Numbered from the stretch's first letter, positions 49,715 through 59,787 are shown. The stretch: DNA of 64,000 nucleotides from JASBTN01 sp965228805 (GCF_965228805.1 NZ_CBDDIE010000003.1:2046001-2110000); one strand, 5' to 3'. Translations and numbers: made by a program. Notes: generated from the letters alone by a model not told the origin.

Positions 49715-51274
49715 TCAGCTCCGCCCCCGCTTGCGGTGCAGAGCCTTCAGGATACGATCCCGCAGAATGTCACCTTCGGCTCCGAACAGGCGTGGATGGG
49801 AAAAGAACAACCAAGCGTAGCTTGCTGTAAAGCCAGCGACGAGGAGGAGGAGGCTTGCCGTGCCTGGCAGGCCAATAGCTGCCAGTCCAGCACGGCTTGC
49901 GATCAGGACGATGGCCGCCAGCAGGGCCAGGCCGGTATAGCTGAGCAGTCGGCGTAGGCTGGACAGGCTGCTGACCCCGACCACTTTCCAAGATAGCAGA
50001 AGCGCAAAGAGGTGGCAGAACATGACCGCGATGCTGACGCCGATGGCCACACCCCAAATGCCGACCTTCTGGCCGAGCAGAGCCCCCGCCAGAACCATAC
50101 CGGCATAGCTCCACTGCCACAGCACCATGTAATAAACCTTGCCGGTCGCCCGCAGCATCGCGCCGACCAGTTTGTAGGCGGTGCGGAAGAACAATACGCC
50201 GACCAGGATCTGGAAGGGCAACACCGCCGGCCCCCATTGCGGCCCCATCAGCAGATGTATGATCTCGGGGGCGCAGACCAGCAGCAGTACGGTCAGAGGC
50301 ACCTGGGTCATTGCTACCAGCGATAGTGCATTGTTCAAGGCGCGCTCCACCCGCTTGCGGTCATCCTGAACCTGCGACAGAGCAGGAAACAAAACCTGAT
50401 CCCCGGCGCGTCCGACCAGCTGCGCGGGCTGGTTCAGCAGAAGATAGGCACGCGAATAAAAGCCCAGGGCCTCGGCTCCCAACCAGCGCCCGACAATGAA
50501 GTAATCCCCGTTCTGCGACAGGTAGCCACCGATCTGGGTCAGGGTTACGCCGAGGCCGAAGCGGAACAGCCCGCGAAACACGGGCCATTGAAAGCCGACT
50601 GTCAGATCACGTCGGGTCAGGATCAGAAAGCTCGCGCTCTGGATGGTCAACTGGCTGAGTTGACCGGCGACCAGGGCCCAGGCGCCGAAACCAAGGCTGG
50701 CCATTGTCACCGCGACCAGCGCATAGCCGAACAGGTAGCTCGACAGCTGGATGATCGCCAACTCGCGAAACCGCATGGCGCGCTGCATCAGCGCTTCGCC
50801 GACAAGCCCCGCCCCTTTGATGATGAACAGAAGCGAAAAGACCTGAACGAATGGCACGAGTTCGGGCATGCGGTAGAGCCGGGCGATTGGCTGAGCGATG
50901 GCATAGACAATCGCGGCGACGATGAAACCCGAGGCCAGGGTTGCCACCAAACCGGTGGCGATGTGTTCACGCCGCAGCTCTTGCATCTGGATCAATGCGG
51001 GCGCGACGCCGATGCGGCCGGTGACCTCGGCCAGAGCCACCACGGTCAAGGCAGCGCTGACAAAGCCGAACTCGCCAGGCAGCAGCAAGCGCGCCAGAAT
51101 GGTCAGCACCAAGATCTTGAAAACCGCCTCGGCACCGTTGCCGCCGGACATCCACAGAAAATTGCGCAGGGTGCGGCTGGTCAGGGAGCCACCCTTTTCG
51201 TCGCCAGATACGCTGCCAAGGGGCAGTTCGCTGTCCGGCGGGCCGGGCGTTGGCGTATCCTGCCCACCCGTCAT
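49715..51274 (-). CDS. Polysaccharide flippase (Wzx/MATE-like)
   Basis: 519 aa from ATG 51274 (an in-frame TTG lies just upstream). About 12-14 membrane helices, with the start TLRNFLWMSGGNGAEAVFKILVLTILARLLLPGEFG (first 20 residues shown as TLRNFLWMSGGNGAEAVFKI in shortened form) typical of WzxC-type exporters. It flips the lipid-linked repeat unit to the periplasm for polymerisation. Convergent-divergent placement: it runs opposite to the polymerase gene. Confidence 0.85.
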   Translation of the reverse strand: MTGGQDTPTPGPPDSELPLGSVSGDEKGGSLTSRTLRNFLWMSGGNGAEAVFKILVLTILARLLLPGEFGFVSAALTVVALAEVTGRIGVAPALIQMQELRREHIATGLVATLASGFIVAAIVYAIAQPIARLYRMPELVPFVQVFSLLFIIKGAGLVGEALMQRAMRFRELAIIQLSSYLFGYALVAVTMASLGFGAWALVAGQLSQLTIQSASFLILTRRDLTVGFQWPVFRGLFRFGLGVTLTQIGGYLSQNGDYFIVGRWLGAEALGFYSRAYLLLNQPAQLVGRAGDQVLFPALSQVQDDRKRVERALNNALSLVAMTQVPLTVLLLVCAPEIIHLLMGPQWGPAVLPFQILVGVLFFRTAYKLVGAMLRATGKVYYMVLWQWSYAGMVLAGALLGQKVGIWGVAIGVSIAVMFCHLFALLLSWKVVGVSSLSSLRRLLSYTGLALLAAIVLIASRAGLAAIGLPGTASLLLLVAGFTASYAWLFFSHPRLFGAEGDILRDRILKALHRKRGRS

Positions 51275-51502
51275 CAATCGTCACGCCGTTCGGAGATCGG
51301 CCCATGGGCGCGACCCCGAAGCGCCGCGAAAGGGCTCAAATGGGTCATGGTCTCGCCAATTCGGCTAAGGCTGTGATGCCAATGAATCCTTGCCTAAAGG
51401 CCGGTCAGGTGTCAACCTTGCCGTGTTTAGGAAGTGCTTTCAGCCGCTCGGGGGGGTCGGCGTCACATTCCCGAGCGGGACAATCATCGTTTTCTGGGAG
51501 GG

Positions 51503-52639
51503 ATGGTGGTGTCTCGAATTGGACAAAGCCACGCTGTGCATTTCTATATTCCGGCCTTCTCGGGTGGGGGCGCGGAGCGTATCTTCATTCGCCTGGCCAA
51601 CCATCTGGCCGAAACCGGGCAGGAGGTACACCTGGTCGTCAATCATACGGGTGGCCCGCTGCGTGACCTCGTGTCCGGCAGCGTGCAGTTGCATGTGCTG
51701 GGAAAGACCCGGGCGATCCGTGCTTTGCCCCGGTTGGTGGCGCATCTGCGTGCGCATGAACCGGCCGCCTTGATTTCGGCTCTGACACGTAACAATCTGA
51801 CCGCCCTGATTGCCGCCAGGCTCGCCGGGTGTGGGACGCCGGTGGTGGTCTGCGAACGCAACCAGTTCTCGACCTTGTCGGCGGGCTACAACCCTTTGCG
51901 TCGGGTGCTTGTCACCAAGCTTGTTCGGCTGCTGTACCCATCCGCTCGGGCGGTGATTGGCAATACGGGTGAGGTGACGCGTGATATTTCGTCCGTGGCG
52001 GGGTTGAGCGCTGCGCGCACCGGCGTGATCCACAATCCCGCGCCGGACCTGGAACAGATTGAAGAGGCCCGCGCCAATCCGGCCGACCACCCTTGGTTTC
52101 ACGAGGATCGCCCCGTCGCCATCGCCATGGGGCGCCTGGTCGCGCAGAAAGACTATTCGACCATGTTGCGCGCCATGGCTGGGGCGCGGCCGGACCTGCG
52201 GCTTATGATCCTGGGAGATGGCCCGGAGCGCGCGGCGTTGGAGGCCGAGGCTGAGAGCTTGGGAATTGACGACCGCGTCGATTTCATGGGCTTCTGCATG
52301 AACCGTCTTGCCTATCTGGTTCAGGCCGATCTTTTCCTGATCAGCTCCATCACCGAAGGCTTTCCCAACGCGTTGATCGAGGCGGTGTCGGCCGGGGTGC
52401 CCGCGATCTCGACCGATTGCGCCGGCAACGGGGCGCGGGAGATCCTGGCACAAGATTTCCCAGATCGCATCGTTCCGGTTGGAGAAGCCGGTGCAATGGC
52501 TGCCGTTATCGACAAGGTGCTGTCGCCCAAGGAACTGGGTTCTGCCGAGGCGGAACGCGCGCGCCTGGCTGCCATTGCCGAGCGCTATCAGATCGGCCGG
52601 ATCGCGCAGGCGTTCCTGTCCAGGGCTGTGGCCGCATGA
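51503..52639 (+). CDS. GT4 glycosyltransferase
   Basis: 378 aa from ATG 51503; GGGAGGG lies very close upstream, so the true start could be one of the two following GTG codons. GT-B features: YIPAFSGGGAERIFIRLAN at ~16-34, VAIAMGRLVAQKDYSTMLRA, LMILGDGPERAAL, and SITEGFPNALIEAVSAGVP (EX7E) near residue 285. The stop overlaps the polymerase start (ATGA). Confidence 0.9.
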   Translation: MVVSRIGQSHAVHFYIPAFSGGGAERIFIRLANHLAETGQEVHLVVNHTGGPLRDLVSGSVQLHVLGKTRAIRALPRLVAHLRAHEPAALISALTRNNLTALIAARLAGCGTPVVVCERNQFSTLSAGYNPLRRVLVTKLVRLLYPSARAVIGNTGEVTRDISSVAGLSAARTGVIHNPAPDLEQIEEARANPADHPWFHEDRPVAIAMGRLVAQKDYSTMLRAMAGARPDLRLMILGDGPERAALEAEAESLGIDDRVDFMGFCMNRLAYLVQADLFLISSITEGFPNALIEAVSAGVPAISTDCAGNGAREILAQDFPDRIVPVGEAGAMAAVIDKVLSPKELGSAEAERARLAAIAERYQIGRIAQAFLSRAVAA

Positions 52640-53946
52640 GGCGTCTGCTGCGATATGTCGAATACCTGGTCGCCTGGGGCGGCCTGTTCTTCATGTCGCG
52701 CACCTTTACCACCTACCTGACCCCGGAAGGATCGGAATCGGCCCCCATGGTGCAGTTGATCGGCGCGCTTCTGGGCGTCTACGCAGTGCTGGCGCTGCTG
52801 CTGCACCGTCAGGCGGTGGCCCGCATCCTGGGGCTCTACTGGCCGGTGCTGGTACCGGTGGGGCTGGCCGTTTTGTCTCTGGGCTGGTCCGAGGATCCGA
52901 ACCTGAGCTTGCGTCGGGCGGGCAGCCTTGTGCTGACCACTGCCTTTGCCTTCTGGCTGGTGCTGCGTTTCACGCCGCAGCGGTTCTTTGCGATGCTGCT
53001 GACCGTCTGCATCGGCCTTGTGGTGATGAATTTTGTCGTGATCCAGACCGATCCGCTGATCGGCATTCATCAGGTCGAAGACCTGAATGATGCAGGCCAC
53101 GCGGGCAGCTGGCGCGGGCTGTTCGGACACAAGAACGATTTCGGCCGCCTGATGGCGCTGTGCGTGTCGGTCCTGTTTGCGGGTGTCGTGCTGCGGGCGG
53201 GAGGGCGCCTGGGTCAGGCCGTGCTTTTGTCGGTGACCGTGCTGGGCCTGTTCATGATCCTCAAGTCCAACTCCTCGCAGGCCCAGTTGATGGCGGCGGT
53301 TATCCTGCCCACTACCGCCGTGCTGTTTGCGATGCGCAGGATGTCTGCGGCCGGCCGTGCGGTGCTGATGCTGCTGGGCCTGCCCTTTGCGGTGATCAGT
53401 GCCCTGTCCGTGCAGATCATCTTTGTGTCCGTGCTGGGCATTCTGGGCAAGGATGCCACGCTGACCGGTCGCACCACGATCTGGGAGGGCGTGCTGGTTT
53501 CGATGCAGGACATGATGGTCTTTGGCGGCGGATATGGCGCTGGGTGGGCCGTGGTTGGCCCCGGGCTTTTGGCCCTGACCGGTTCAGATGTCGGCCATGC
53601 TCATAATGGGTATCTGGATCTGGCGGTGGACATCGGGTTCTTCGGGCTGGGTATGGTCCTGGTGCTGTTTGGCTGGCTGGCGGTCATGGCGTTCCGTAAT
53701 CTGATGAATGGCGTGCGGGTCGAGATCTCGGTCCTGGGGCTGGTGATTGTCCTGTTTGCCTTTGTCGGCAACTGGGCCGGGTCCTTTTTCCTGCTGCACA
53801 ACACCCTGTATTGGGTCCTGCCGGTGGTGGGCTTTGCCATGCTGCGAGATGCGCCCTATGGGTCGCCAGCACCGCGGCCGACCTCCGACCCGTTCGGAGT
53901 GCTCAAGCTCGGCCGTCGCCGCGCTTTGACCACGGGGGTGACATGA
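52636..53946 (+). CDS. O-antigen-ligase-like polysaccharide polymerase (Wzy)
   Basis: 436 aa, about ten membrane helices. The large periplasmic loop between late helices contains GKDATLTGRTTIWEG and GGGYGAGWAVV, and the family motif DVGHAHNGYLDLAVDIGFFGLG follows. This fits the Wzy/WaaL superfamily; among flippase and co-polymerase genes it is best read as the polymerase. Overlaps the glycosyltransferase genes on both sides by 4 bases. Confidence 0.85.
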   Translation: MRRLLRYVEYLVAWGGLFFMSRTFTTYLTPEGSESAPMVQLIGALLGVYAVLALLLHRQAVARILGLYWPVLVPVGLAVLSLGWSEDPNLSLRRAGSLVLTTAFAFWLVLRFTPQRFFAMLLTVCIGLVVMNFVVIQTDPLIGIHQVEDLNDAGHAGSWRGLFGHKNDFGRLMALCVSVLFAGVVLRAGGRLGQAVLLSVTVLGLFMILKSNSSQAQLMAAVILPTTAVLFAMRRMSAAGRAVLMLLGLPFAVISALSVQIIFVSVLGILGKDATLTGRTTIWEGVLVSMQDMMVFGGGYGAGWAVVGPGLLALTGSDVGHAHNGYLDLAVDIGFFGLGMVLVLFGWLAVMAFRNLMNGVRVEISVLGLVIVLFAFVGNWAGSFFLLHNTLYWVLPVVGFAMLRDAPYGSPAPRPTSDPFGVLKLGRRRALTTGVT

Positions 53947-55109
53947 ACACGGTGCGGCGCAGGGTGCCCGCCGCTACGGTGCCTGTTCAGGACCAGGGTT
54001 TGCTGACATTCCTGATCAACTCGATGGAGGGCGGTGGGGCCGAGCGCGCCATGGCCAACCTTCTACGCCATCTGCGCGGCGCGCTCGAGGGGCGGCCTGT
54101 CGAACTTGTCCTTCTGGATGATGTGCCCATCGCGCAGGATCTGCCCAAGAACATTCCCGTGCACCGTCTGGACGGGCGTGGCAACACTCTGCGCAGCTTG
54201 CGCATGCTGACCCGGCACTGGCGTGACCTCGATCACCGTCCGGCCACCTGCGTCAGCTACCTGACCCGCGCCAACAGTCTGAATGCCTGGCTGGGGCGCC
54301 GGTTCGGCCATCGGGTGATCATCAGCGAGAGGGTTCAGACCACCAGCCACACGGCCGCCTCGCGCCTGGCTTTGCTGAAGCGGCACGTGATCCGGACCAC
54401 CTATCCCCGGGCGGATCGGGTGATTGCTGTCAGCCACGGCATTGCCGATGACCTGGCGCGAAACTATCGCGTGTCGCGTGACCGCATTTCCGTGATCGGC
54501 AATCCGATTGACGCGGCTGACCTGCGGGTCAGGGCGGAGGACGATCCGGCGATCCCCCTGCCTGCGCGGTTCCTGCTGGCGGTTGGGCGCTTGGTGCCGA
54601 ACAAGGGGTTCGCGCTGCTGCTTGATGCCTATGCACGGTTGAACGACCCACCGCCCCTTGTAATCCTGGGCCAGGGGCCGGAGCGGGACCGTTTGCAGGC
54701 CCAGGCCCGGCGGTTGGGCATTGCCGACCGCGTGACCTTGGCGGGCTATGCGGACAATCCCTATCCGATCATGCGCCGGGCCCATGCGCTGATCGCGGCC
54801 TCGCGCGCCGAAGGTTTCCCAAACACCCTGATCGAGGCCATGTGCCTGGGCTGTCCCGTTGTGGCCACCGACTGTCCTACCGGCCCTGCCGAAGTGCTGG
54901 GCACCGAGGCCCGCAAAGCCCCGCCCTGGGACGACAAGGCACACGGAATCCTGGTGCCGATGGAGGACACCCGCGCCCTGTCGGCAGCCATGCGGGACAT
55001 CTGTGATGAGGCGCGTCGTAACCACTTTTCCGAGAGGGCCGAGAAAAGAGCAGAAAAATATGGTATAGAAACAGTTACCGACGCTTACCTGGGGATTTTG
55101 TTCCCATGA
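53943..55109 (+). CDS. GT4 glycosyltransferase
   Basis: 388 aa. Paralogue in layout of the gene at 51503: INSMEGGGAERAMANLLRHL at ~25-44, RVIAVSHGIADDLAR, FLLAVGRLVPNKGFALLLDA and ASRAEGFPNTLIEAMCLGCP (EX7E). Stop overlaps the ExoF/Wza-like gene (ATGA), so four genes from 51503 are translationally chained. Confidence 0.9.
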   Translation: MNTVRRRVPAATVPVQDQGLLTFLINSMEGGGAERAMANLLRHLRGALEGRPVELVLLDDVPIAQDLPKNIPVHRLDGRGNTLRSLRMLTRHWRDLDHRPATCVSYLTRANSLNAWLGRRFGHRVIISERVQTTSHTAASRLALLKRHVIRTTYPRADRVIAVSHGIADDLARNYRVSRDRISVIGNPIDAADLRVRAEDDPAIPLPARFLLAVGRLVPNKGFALLLDAYARLNDPPPLVILGQGPERDRLQAQARRLGIADRVTLAGYADNPYPIMRRAHALIAASRAEGFPNTLIEAMCLGCPVVATDCPTGPAEVLGTEARKAPPWDDKAHGILVPMEDTRALSAAMRDICDEARRNHFSERAEKRAEKYGIETVTDAYLGILFP

Positions 55110-56422
55110 CCAGTGACTTGATTTTGACACTTATACCGCAACGATGGACAGATATGATGCGACCCATTTGGCACCTGTTTCAAGCCCGTTCCGCGTTCAC
55201 GCCCGACCGGGTCCACTGTCGATGGTCGCACGTCATTTTTGCCCTCGTTGCCACGCTGTTGATCATGCTGAGCCCACCTGCCGCCCGCGCGCAGCAGAAC
55301 TATCCGATCGGGCCAGGCGATGTGCTGTCGGTCACGTTCCTGTCGAATTCTCAATTCAACCGAAAGGTCGTGGTGGGCAATGATGGCACAATCTTTCTGC
55401 CCTTCGCCGGCGAGCTGACCGTCGCCGGGCGCACCATCAACCAGCTGCGCAAGGACATTCCGGTGCTGATGACCGGATCGGTGTTCCGCGAGCGGGTAAA
55501 TGGTGAGGAGCTGCTGGTTTCGATCTCGCCGGAAGAGGTCAGTGTGACCCTGGCCGAATACCGGCCGATCTTTGTCGACGGGGCGGTCAATTCGCCCGGT
55601 CAGCAACCCTTTGTTGTCGGAATGAATGTGCGCCAGGCCATTGCCGCGGCGAAGGGGATCAAGAATCAATTCTTTTCTGCCGACGGCCCGGATATTCGCG
55701 TGCGTGAACATCCGCAGGTGTTAATGGCAGAACTGGTGGGCGTGATGGCCGAGATGGCCGTCCAACGCGCCCTGCTGGAAGGGGCCGAGGACATTGACCC
55801 GACTGAGATCGAAGAGCTGAACGCGCCGCCGATCCTGATCACTTCGGCGATCGAACTGGCCCGCAGCCAGGTCGCCACAACCAACGCGCTGTTGGAAGAG
55901 GAACTGGCCTTCCTTGAACGCAGCGTGAAGGAGGCCGAGACCCGCGTCATGGCGGCGCTACGCCATGAGGAAGTCATGTCGGGTATCGTGCTGAGCGAGC
56001 GCGAGGAGGTCGACCAGATGGAAAACCTCGTGGCGCGGGGGGTGCGCCCAAGCACGTTGTTGATCCAGGCGCGCAGGCTGTATCTGCAAGCGGCCGAACG
56101 GTATTCAGGCGTGCAGGCGGACCGGCTCAGCGCTGAAGACAGCTGGCGTGAACTGGTGCTGAAGCAGAACCAGGCCCTGCGCGAGGGCGCGCTGCAGTAT
56201 CAGCAGCGTATTCAGGAATTGGCGCAGCAGGCGTCGCAGTTGCGGGTTCAGATCGACCTCAGCACCGCCGGGCTGGCCGAGCTGGACCGCGAGGGCGAGG
56301 TTTTGGGCGCGCCGCGCATCACTGTGTTCCGCAAGCTGGGCGATCAGGCGTTGCAGATCGAGGTCACGCCGGGCACGTCGCTGTTGCCGGGCGATGTGGT
56401 GCATGTGCGTTTTGCCGAGTGA
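55106..56422 (+). CDS. Polysaccharide export protein (ExoF/Wza-like)
   Basis: 438 aa from ATG 55106; a start at 55154 (MMRPIWH) would give 422 aa. Signal region HVIFALVATLLIMLSPPAARA, then the polysaccharide export (Poly_export) domain NYPIGPGDVLSVTFLSN and an SLBB-like segment (YRPIFVDGAVNSPGQQPF). A long coiled coil of ~200 residues follows (LARSQVATTNALLEEELAFL onward), as in rhizobial ExoF rather than enteric Wza. It connects the co-polymerase to the outer membrane. Confidence 0.85.
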   Translation: MTSDLILTLIPQRWTDMMRPIWHLFQARSAFTPDRVHCRWSHVIFALVATLLIMLSPPAARAQQNYPIGPGDVLSVTFLSNSQFNRKVVVGNDGTIFLPFAGELTVAGRTINQLRKDIPVLMTGSVFRERVNGEELLVSISPEEVSVTLAEYRPIFVDGAVNSPGQQPFVVGMNVRQAIAAAKGIKNQFFSADGPDIRVREHPQVLMAELVGVMAEMAVQRALLEGAEDIDPTEIEELNAPPILITSAIELARSQVATTNALLEEELAFLERSVKEAETRVMAALRHEEVMSGIVLSEREEVDQMENLVARGVRPSTLLIQARRLYLQAAERYSGVQADRLSAEDSWRELVLKQNQALREGALQYQQRIQELAQQASQLRVQIDLSTAGLAELDREGEVLGAPRITVFRKLGDQALQIEVTPGTSLLPGDVVHVRFAE

Positions 56423-56530
56423 AGGGGGCTTTGCCGCGCGTCCGGAGGAGGGGCGCGGGGCAGGGGAGCGTGAACCGGGATCCATGGAGGAGGCTCCAAT
56501 GATCCGAGGACACGTCGAGGGAAGGAGAAG

Positions 56531-58888
56531 ATGATGGGCGAAATGGGTCGAAACACCACCACCGGGGTCGAGATGCGCCCCGCGTCCCTGCCTGGTGACC
56601 GCCCGTCCGGGGGCATCATGCCTGCTGCGCCGCCCCTGTTCGATTTTCGGGCGGTGCTGCGCGTGCTGCGACGGCGTTGGCCGGCCGTGGTCCTGTTCAC
56701 CATCTTCTGCCTGGCCGTGACCGCCCTGCTGGATGCCACGCGGGTGGACAGCTATTCGGCCAAGTCGCGCATTCTGTTGGATGAACAGAGCCTGAACCCG
56801 TTTGGCCGCGACGAGGAGATCTTCGAGGATCTCAAGCTGACCAACCCGGTGGTGGAAAGCCAGATGCAGCTGATGCGGTCGCCTTTGCTGCTAAGCCAGG
56901 TCGTGCGCGAGCTGGACCTGCATCACAACGAGGAATTCATGGGCGAGGCTACCACGCCCCTACGCACGGCAATCGGCGACTTCCTGGTGCTTCTGGGATG
57001 GCCTGCAGCCGATGTGGAGCCGATGGACGAGGACGAGCTGTTCCAGGCCGCGGTCAGCCGGTTGCGCGACAATGTTGCGATCAATCGCAACGCCTTGACC
57101 CTGGTGCTGAGTGTTGAGTTTTCGTCAGCCTCGCCCGAGCTGTCGGCGGATGTCGTCAATGGCATCGCCGAGGCCTATATCAACAATCGCCTTGATGTGC
57201 GCCAAAGCTCGGCGGACAAGGCTGCGGGCTGGTTTGATGCGCGCCTGGAGGAATTGAGCGTGCGAATCCGCAACACCGAAGCGCGTATGGAGCTGTTGCG
57301 CGGGCGGGGGCGCGTCTCGGTCGAGGAAGCGGTGGCAACGACCCGCCAGCACGCCGCGCGGAGCGAGCTGCAACGGACCATGGATCGGCGCAGCTTGGCG
57401 CAGGCCGAAGTGCTGCGTCTGACTGCGCTTTTGGAAAGTGAACTGGGCCTGCGCGGCATTCTGGACACCAGCGACCATCCCGCTCTGCATGCGATCATCC
57501 AGGAGGCGGAGATCGTGCGATTGGAGCGTGAACAGGCGGCGGGCAGCCTGCCGTTGGACGATCCGATCCTCGTGGAGCTTGACGCCCGCATCGCCGCGCT
57601 TGAGGACAATGGCCGGGATCTGTTGCGCGAGGAACTCGCCCAGGCGCAGCTGCGTGTCGAAGAGGCCACCCGCGCCGAAACCGCCGCCCTGGCCGCCTTC
57701 GAGGCCAGTCGCAGCGAGGAAGGCCAGCCCGTGCCGGTGTCGATTGATGCCGAACTGCGCACGCTTGAAGGTGAGGCGCGCATCTATCGTCAGCTGCATG
57801 AGCGCTATCTCTACAGCTACCTGCGCACGGTGCAGCAGAAAAGCTTCCCCAAGGCGGTGGCAACGATCATCGAGAAGGCGCAGCCGCCGGAGTTTCCCGC
57901 GGGTCCCAGCCTGAGGCGACTGGCGGTTCTGGGACTGCTCATCGGCCTTACCGTGGGCACTGGCGGGGCCTTCCTGTTGGAAACCGCAGATGGCCGCGTG
58001 CGCAGCGCTGCACAGCTGGCCAATGCCGCCCAGGCGCCGGTGTTGGGCCTGCTGCCCGGCAAGGCCGACCGCGAAAAGGCGCGGCGCGGCAAGGGGTGGC
58101 TGGGGCGTAACGGGGCTGCCGACAGCCCTCTAACTGCGCTGCCGGAGAAACCACCAGGATCGCCGCGCATGTCCTTGGCCGACCCGAAACGCCACCTGAA
58201 ACTGCTGTCCGACGCGCCCGAGATGTGCACCGCCATCCGTGCGCCCTTGTCGCGCTACAGCGAGACCCTGCGCCGTTTGAAGGCCGAAGTGGATGCAGCC
58301 ACGCCCTATGGTGACGCGCAGCGGGCCAGCGGCAATGTGATTGGCTTCATCTCGGACCAACCCAGCGCCGAACGCAGCATCGCAGCCGCGAATTTCGCAC
58401 AGATGTTGGCCATTGGCGGCAGTGCCACCCTGTTGGTCGATTTCGACTGGAACGACATGTATCTGTCGCGCGCGCTCTGCCCGACCAGCACGCAGGGGGT
58501 GGCGGACCTGGATCTGAGTTCGGCCGACGCGCCGCTGGATCAGGCGCTGTGGTACGAGGACCAGATCGGCCTGCACGTTTTGCCGAACCGCGCACAGGGG
58601 GGCGAGGTCGCCCTGTCGCCCGCGGTCTTTGACCCCAGCCGTCTGAAACAGATGGTTGGGGCGCTGTTGCGGGAATTCGATGACGTGGTCCTGGACCTGT
58701 CGCCACTGGCCATGTCCTCGGATGCATCCGTCCTGTCCGAGGTCGTCACGCATTTCGCCCTGGTGTCCGACTGGAAACAAACCCGCCAGGGTCCTCTGAC
58801 ACATGAGCTGTCCGTCGCGGGCATCGGCCCACCGAAACTGGTTGGCGCGATGCTGGCGGGCGTCTCGGCATCGGAGGTTGATATCTAG
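56531..58888 (+). CDS. Wzc/GumC-like polysaccharide co-polymerase with degraded kinase domain
   Basis: 785 aa with GAAGGAGAAG before the start. A Wzz-type N-terminal domain begins FDFRAVLRVLRRRWPAVV with membrane helix 1 at ~50-68; a long periplasmic coiled coil follows; helix 2 is at ~461-485. The cytoplasmic end looks like a BY-kinase (LLVDFDWNDMYLSR for Walker A', VVLDLSPLAMSSDA for Walker B), but the Walker A position (~603-617) reads SDQPSAERSIAAAN without GKS/T, and there is no Tyr-rich tail. It probably controls chain length without ATP hydrolysis or autophosphorylation. Confidence 0.85.
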   Translation: MMGEMGRNTTTGVEMRPASLPGDRPSGGIMPAAPPLFDFRAVLRVLRRRWPAVVLFTIFCLAVTALLDATRVDSYSAKSRILLDEQSLNPFGRDEEIFEDLKLTNPVVESQMQLMRSPLLLSQVVRELDLHHNEEFMGEATTPLRTAIGDFLVLLGWPAADVEPMDEDELFQAAVSRLRDNVAINRNALTLVLSVEFSSASPELSADVVNGIAEAYINNRLDVRQSSADKAAGWFDARLEELSVRIRNTEARMELLRGRGRVSVEEAVATTRQHAARSELQRTMDRRSLAQAEVLRLTALLESELGLRGILDTSDHPALHAIIQEAEIVRLEREQAAGSLPLDDPILVELDARIAALEDNGRDLLREELAQAQLRVEEATRAETAALAAFEASRSEEGQPVPVSIDAELRTLEGEARIYRQLHERYLYSYLRTVQQKSFPKAVATIIEKAQPPEFPAGPSLRRLAVLGLLIGLTVGTGGAFLLETADGRVRSAAQLANAAQAPVLGLLPGKADREKARRGKGWLGRNGAADSPLTALPEKPPGSPRMSLADPKRHLKLLSDAPEMCTAIRAPLSRYSETLRRLKAEVDAATPYGDAQRASGNVIGFISDQPSAERSIAAANFAQMLAIGGSATLLVDFDWNDMYLSRALCPTSTQGVADLDLSSADAPLDQALWYEDQIGLHVLPNRAQGGEVALSPAVFDPSRLKQMVGALLREFDDVVLDLSPLAMSSDASVLSEVVTHFALVSDWKQTRQGPLTHELSVAGIGPPKLVGAMLAGVSASEVDI

Positions 58889-58920
58889 CCCGGGAGGGGC
58901 TTGGAAAGGGAGGCGCACCC

Positions 58921-59772
58921 ATGGCGCTGAGCGAGACATTTGCCCTGGTGGTCGGTCCGACGAAGGCTGGCACGACCTGGGTGCAGGCCTATCTGGAAAC
59001 CTGCGCCCAGGTGGCCTTGCCGCTCGACCGGAAAGAGACGTTCTTCTTCGACAAGGTGTTCGAGAATGGGTTTGACTGGTACTGCTCGCTGTTCCCTGCC
59101 GATCCTGATGGACGTATCCGGGTCGAGGTCGCGCCATCGCTGTTTCACAAACCCTATGCCTGTGAACGGGCTCTCGACCTTGTGCCCAAAGCCCGCATTA
59201 TCTGCATCGTGCGCAATCCGTTCGATCGTGCCGTGTCGCACTACTTCCACTACCGAAAGATGGGTGTCGAACGACAATCTCTCGCCAGCATGGCAAATGA
59301 GTATCCCGACGTGATCGAAAGCGGGCTGTTCCACACCAACACCCGCCGCTGGGAAGAGGCCTTTGGCGCCGAGAACGTGCATCTGCTGTCCTTCCGCCAG
59401 ATGTGTGACGACCCAGCGGGGTTCTGCCGCGAGCTTTGCGCACTGCTGGACGTGCCCTATGTGCCGCCGGACCCGGGGCTGCGCGACAAGACGGTGAACG
59501 CGGCCAAGGTGCCGCGCAACCTGATCGCGGCGCGTGTGTTTCACGCAACCACACGCACGATGCGCGCGGTCGGCTTCCGCCGCCTGGTCACCATGCTGAA
59601 AGTCGTTCCCTTCAAGAAGCTCGTCTATTCCGGCGGTGCGGATTTCAAACAGGAACGTGCGGAGATTCGTGCGCAGACCGGTGACCTGACCGATCTTCTG
59701 GGCCCGGATTGGGAGGCGTTTCAGCGCCGCCCGGATTTTCCGGCCTGGCCACCACAGTCCAAGGTGGGCTGA
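58921..59772 (+). CDS. Sulfotransferase 3
   Basis: 283 aa, GGGAGGC upstream. PAPS motifs VVGPTKAGTTWVQAYL at ~11-26 and IVRNPFDRAVSHYFHYRK near residue 100. Paralogue of the sulfotransferase at 42983; together they bracket the polymer locus. 32 bases after the co-polymerase, probably the last gene of that operon. A different sugar position or residue as target is plausible. Confidence 0.88.
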   Translation: MALSETFALVVGPTKAGTTWVQAYLETCAQVALPLDRKETFFFDKVFENGFDWYCSLFPADPDGRIRVEVAPSLFHKPYACERALDLVPKARIICIVRNPFDRAVSHYFHYRKMGVERQSLASMANEYPDVIESGLFHTNTRRWEEAFGAENVHLLSFRQMCDDPAGFCRELCALLDVPYVPPDPGLRDKTVNAAKVPRNLIAARVFHATTRTMRAVGFRRLVTMLKVVPFKKLVYSGGADFKQERAEIRAQTGDLTDLLGPDWEAFQRRPDFPAWPPQSKVG

Positions 59773-59787
59773 CGGGGTCGGCCTAGC

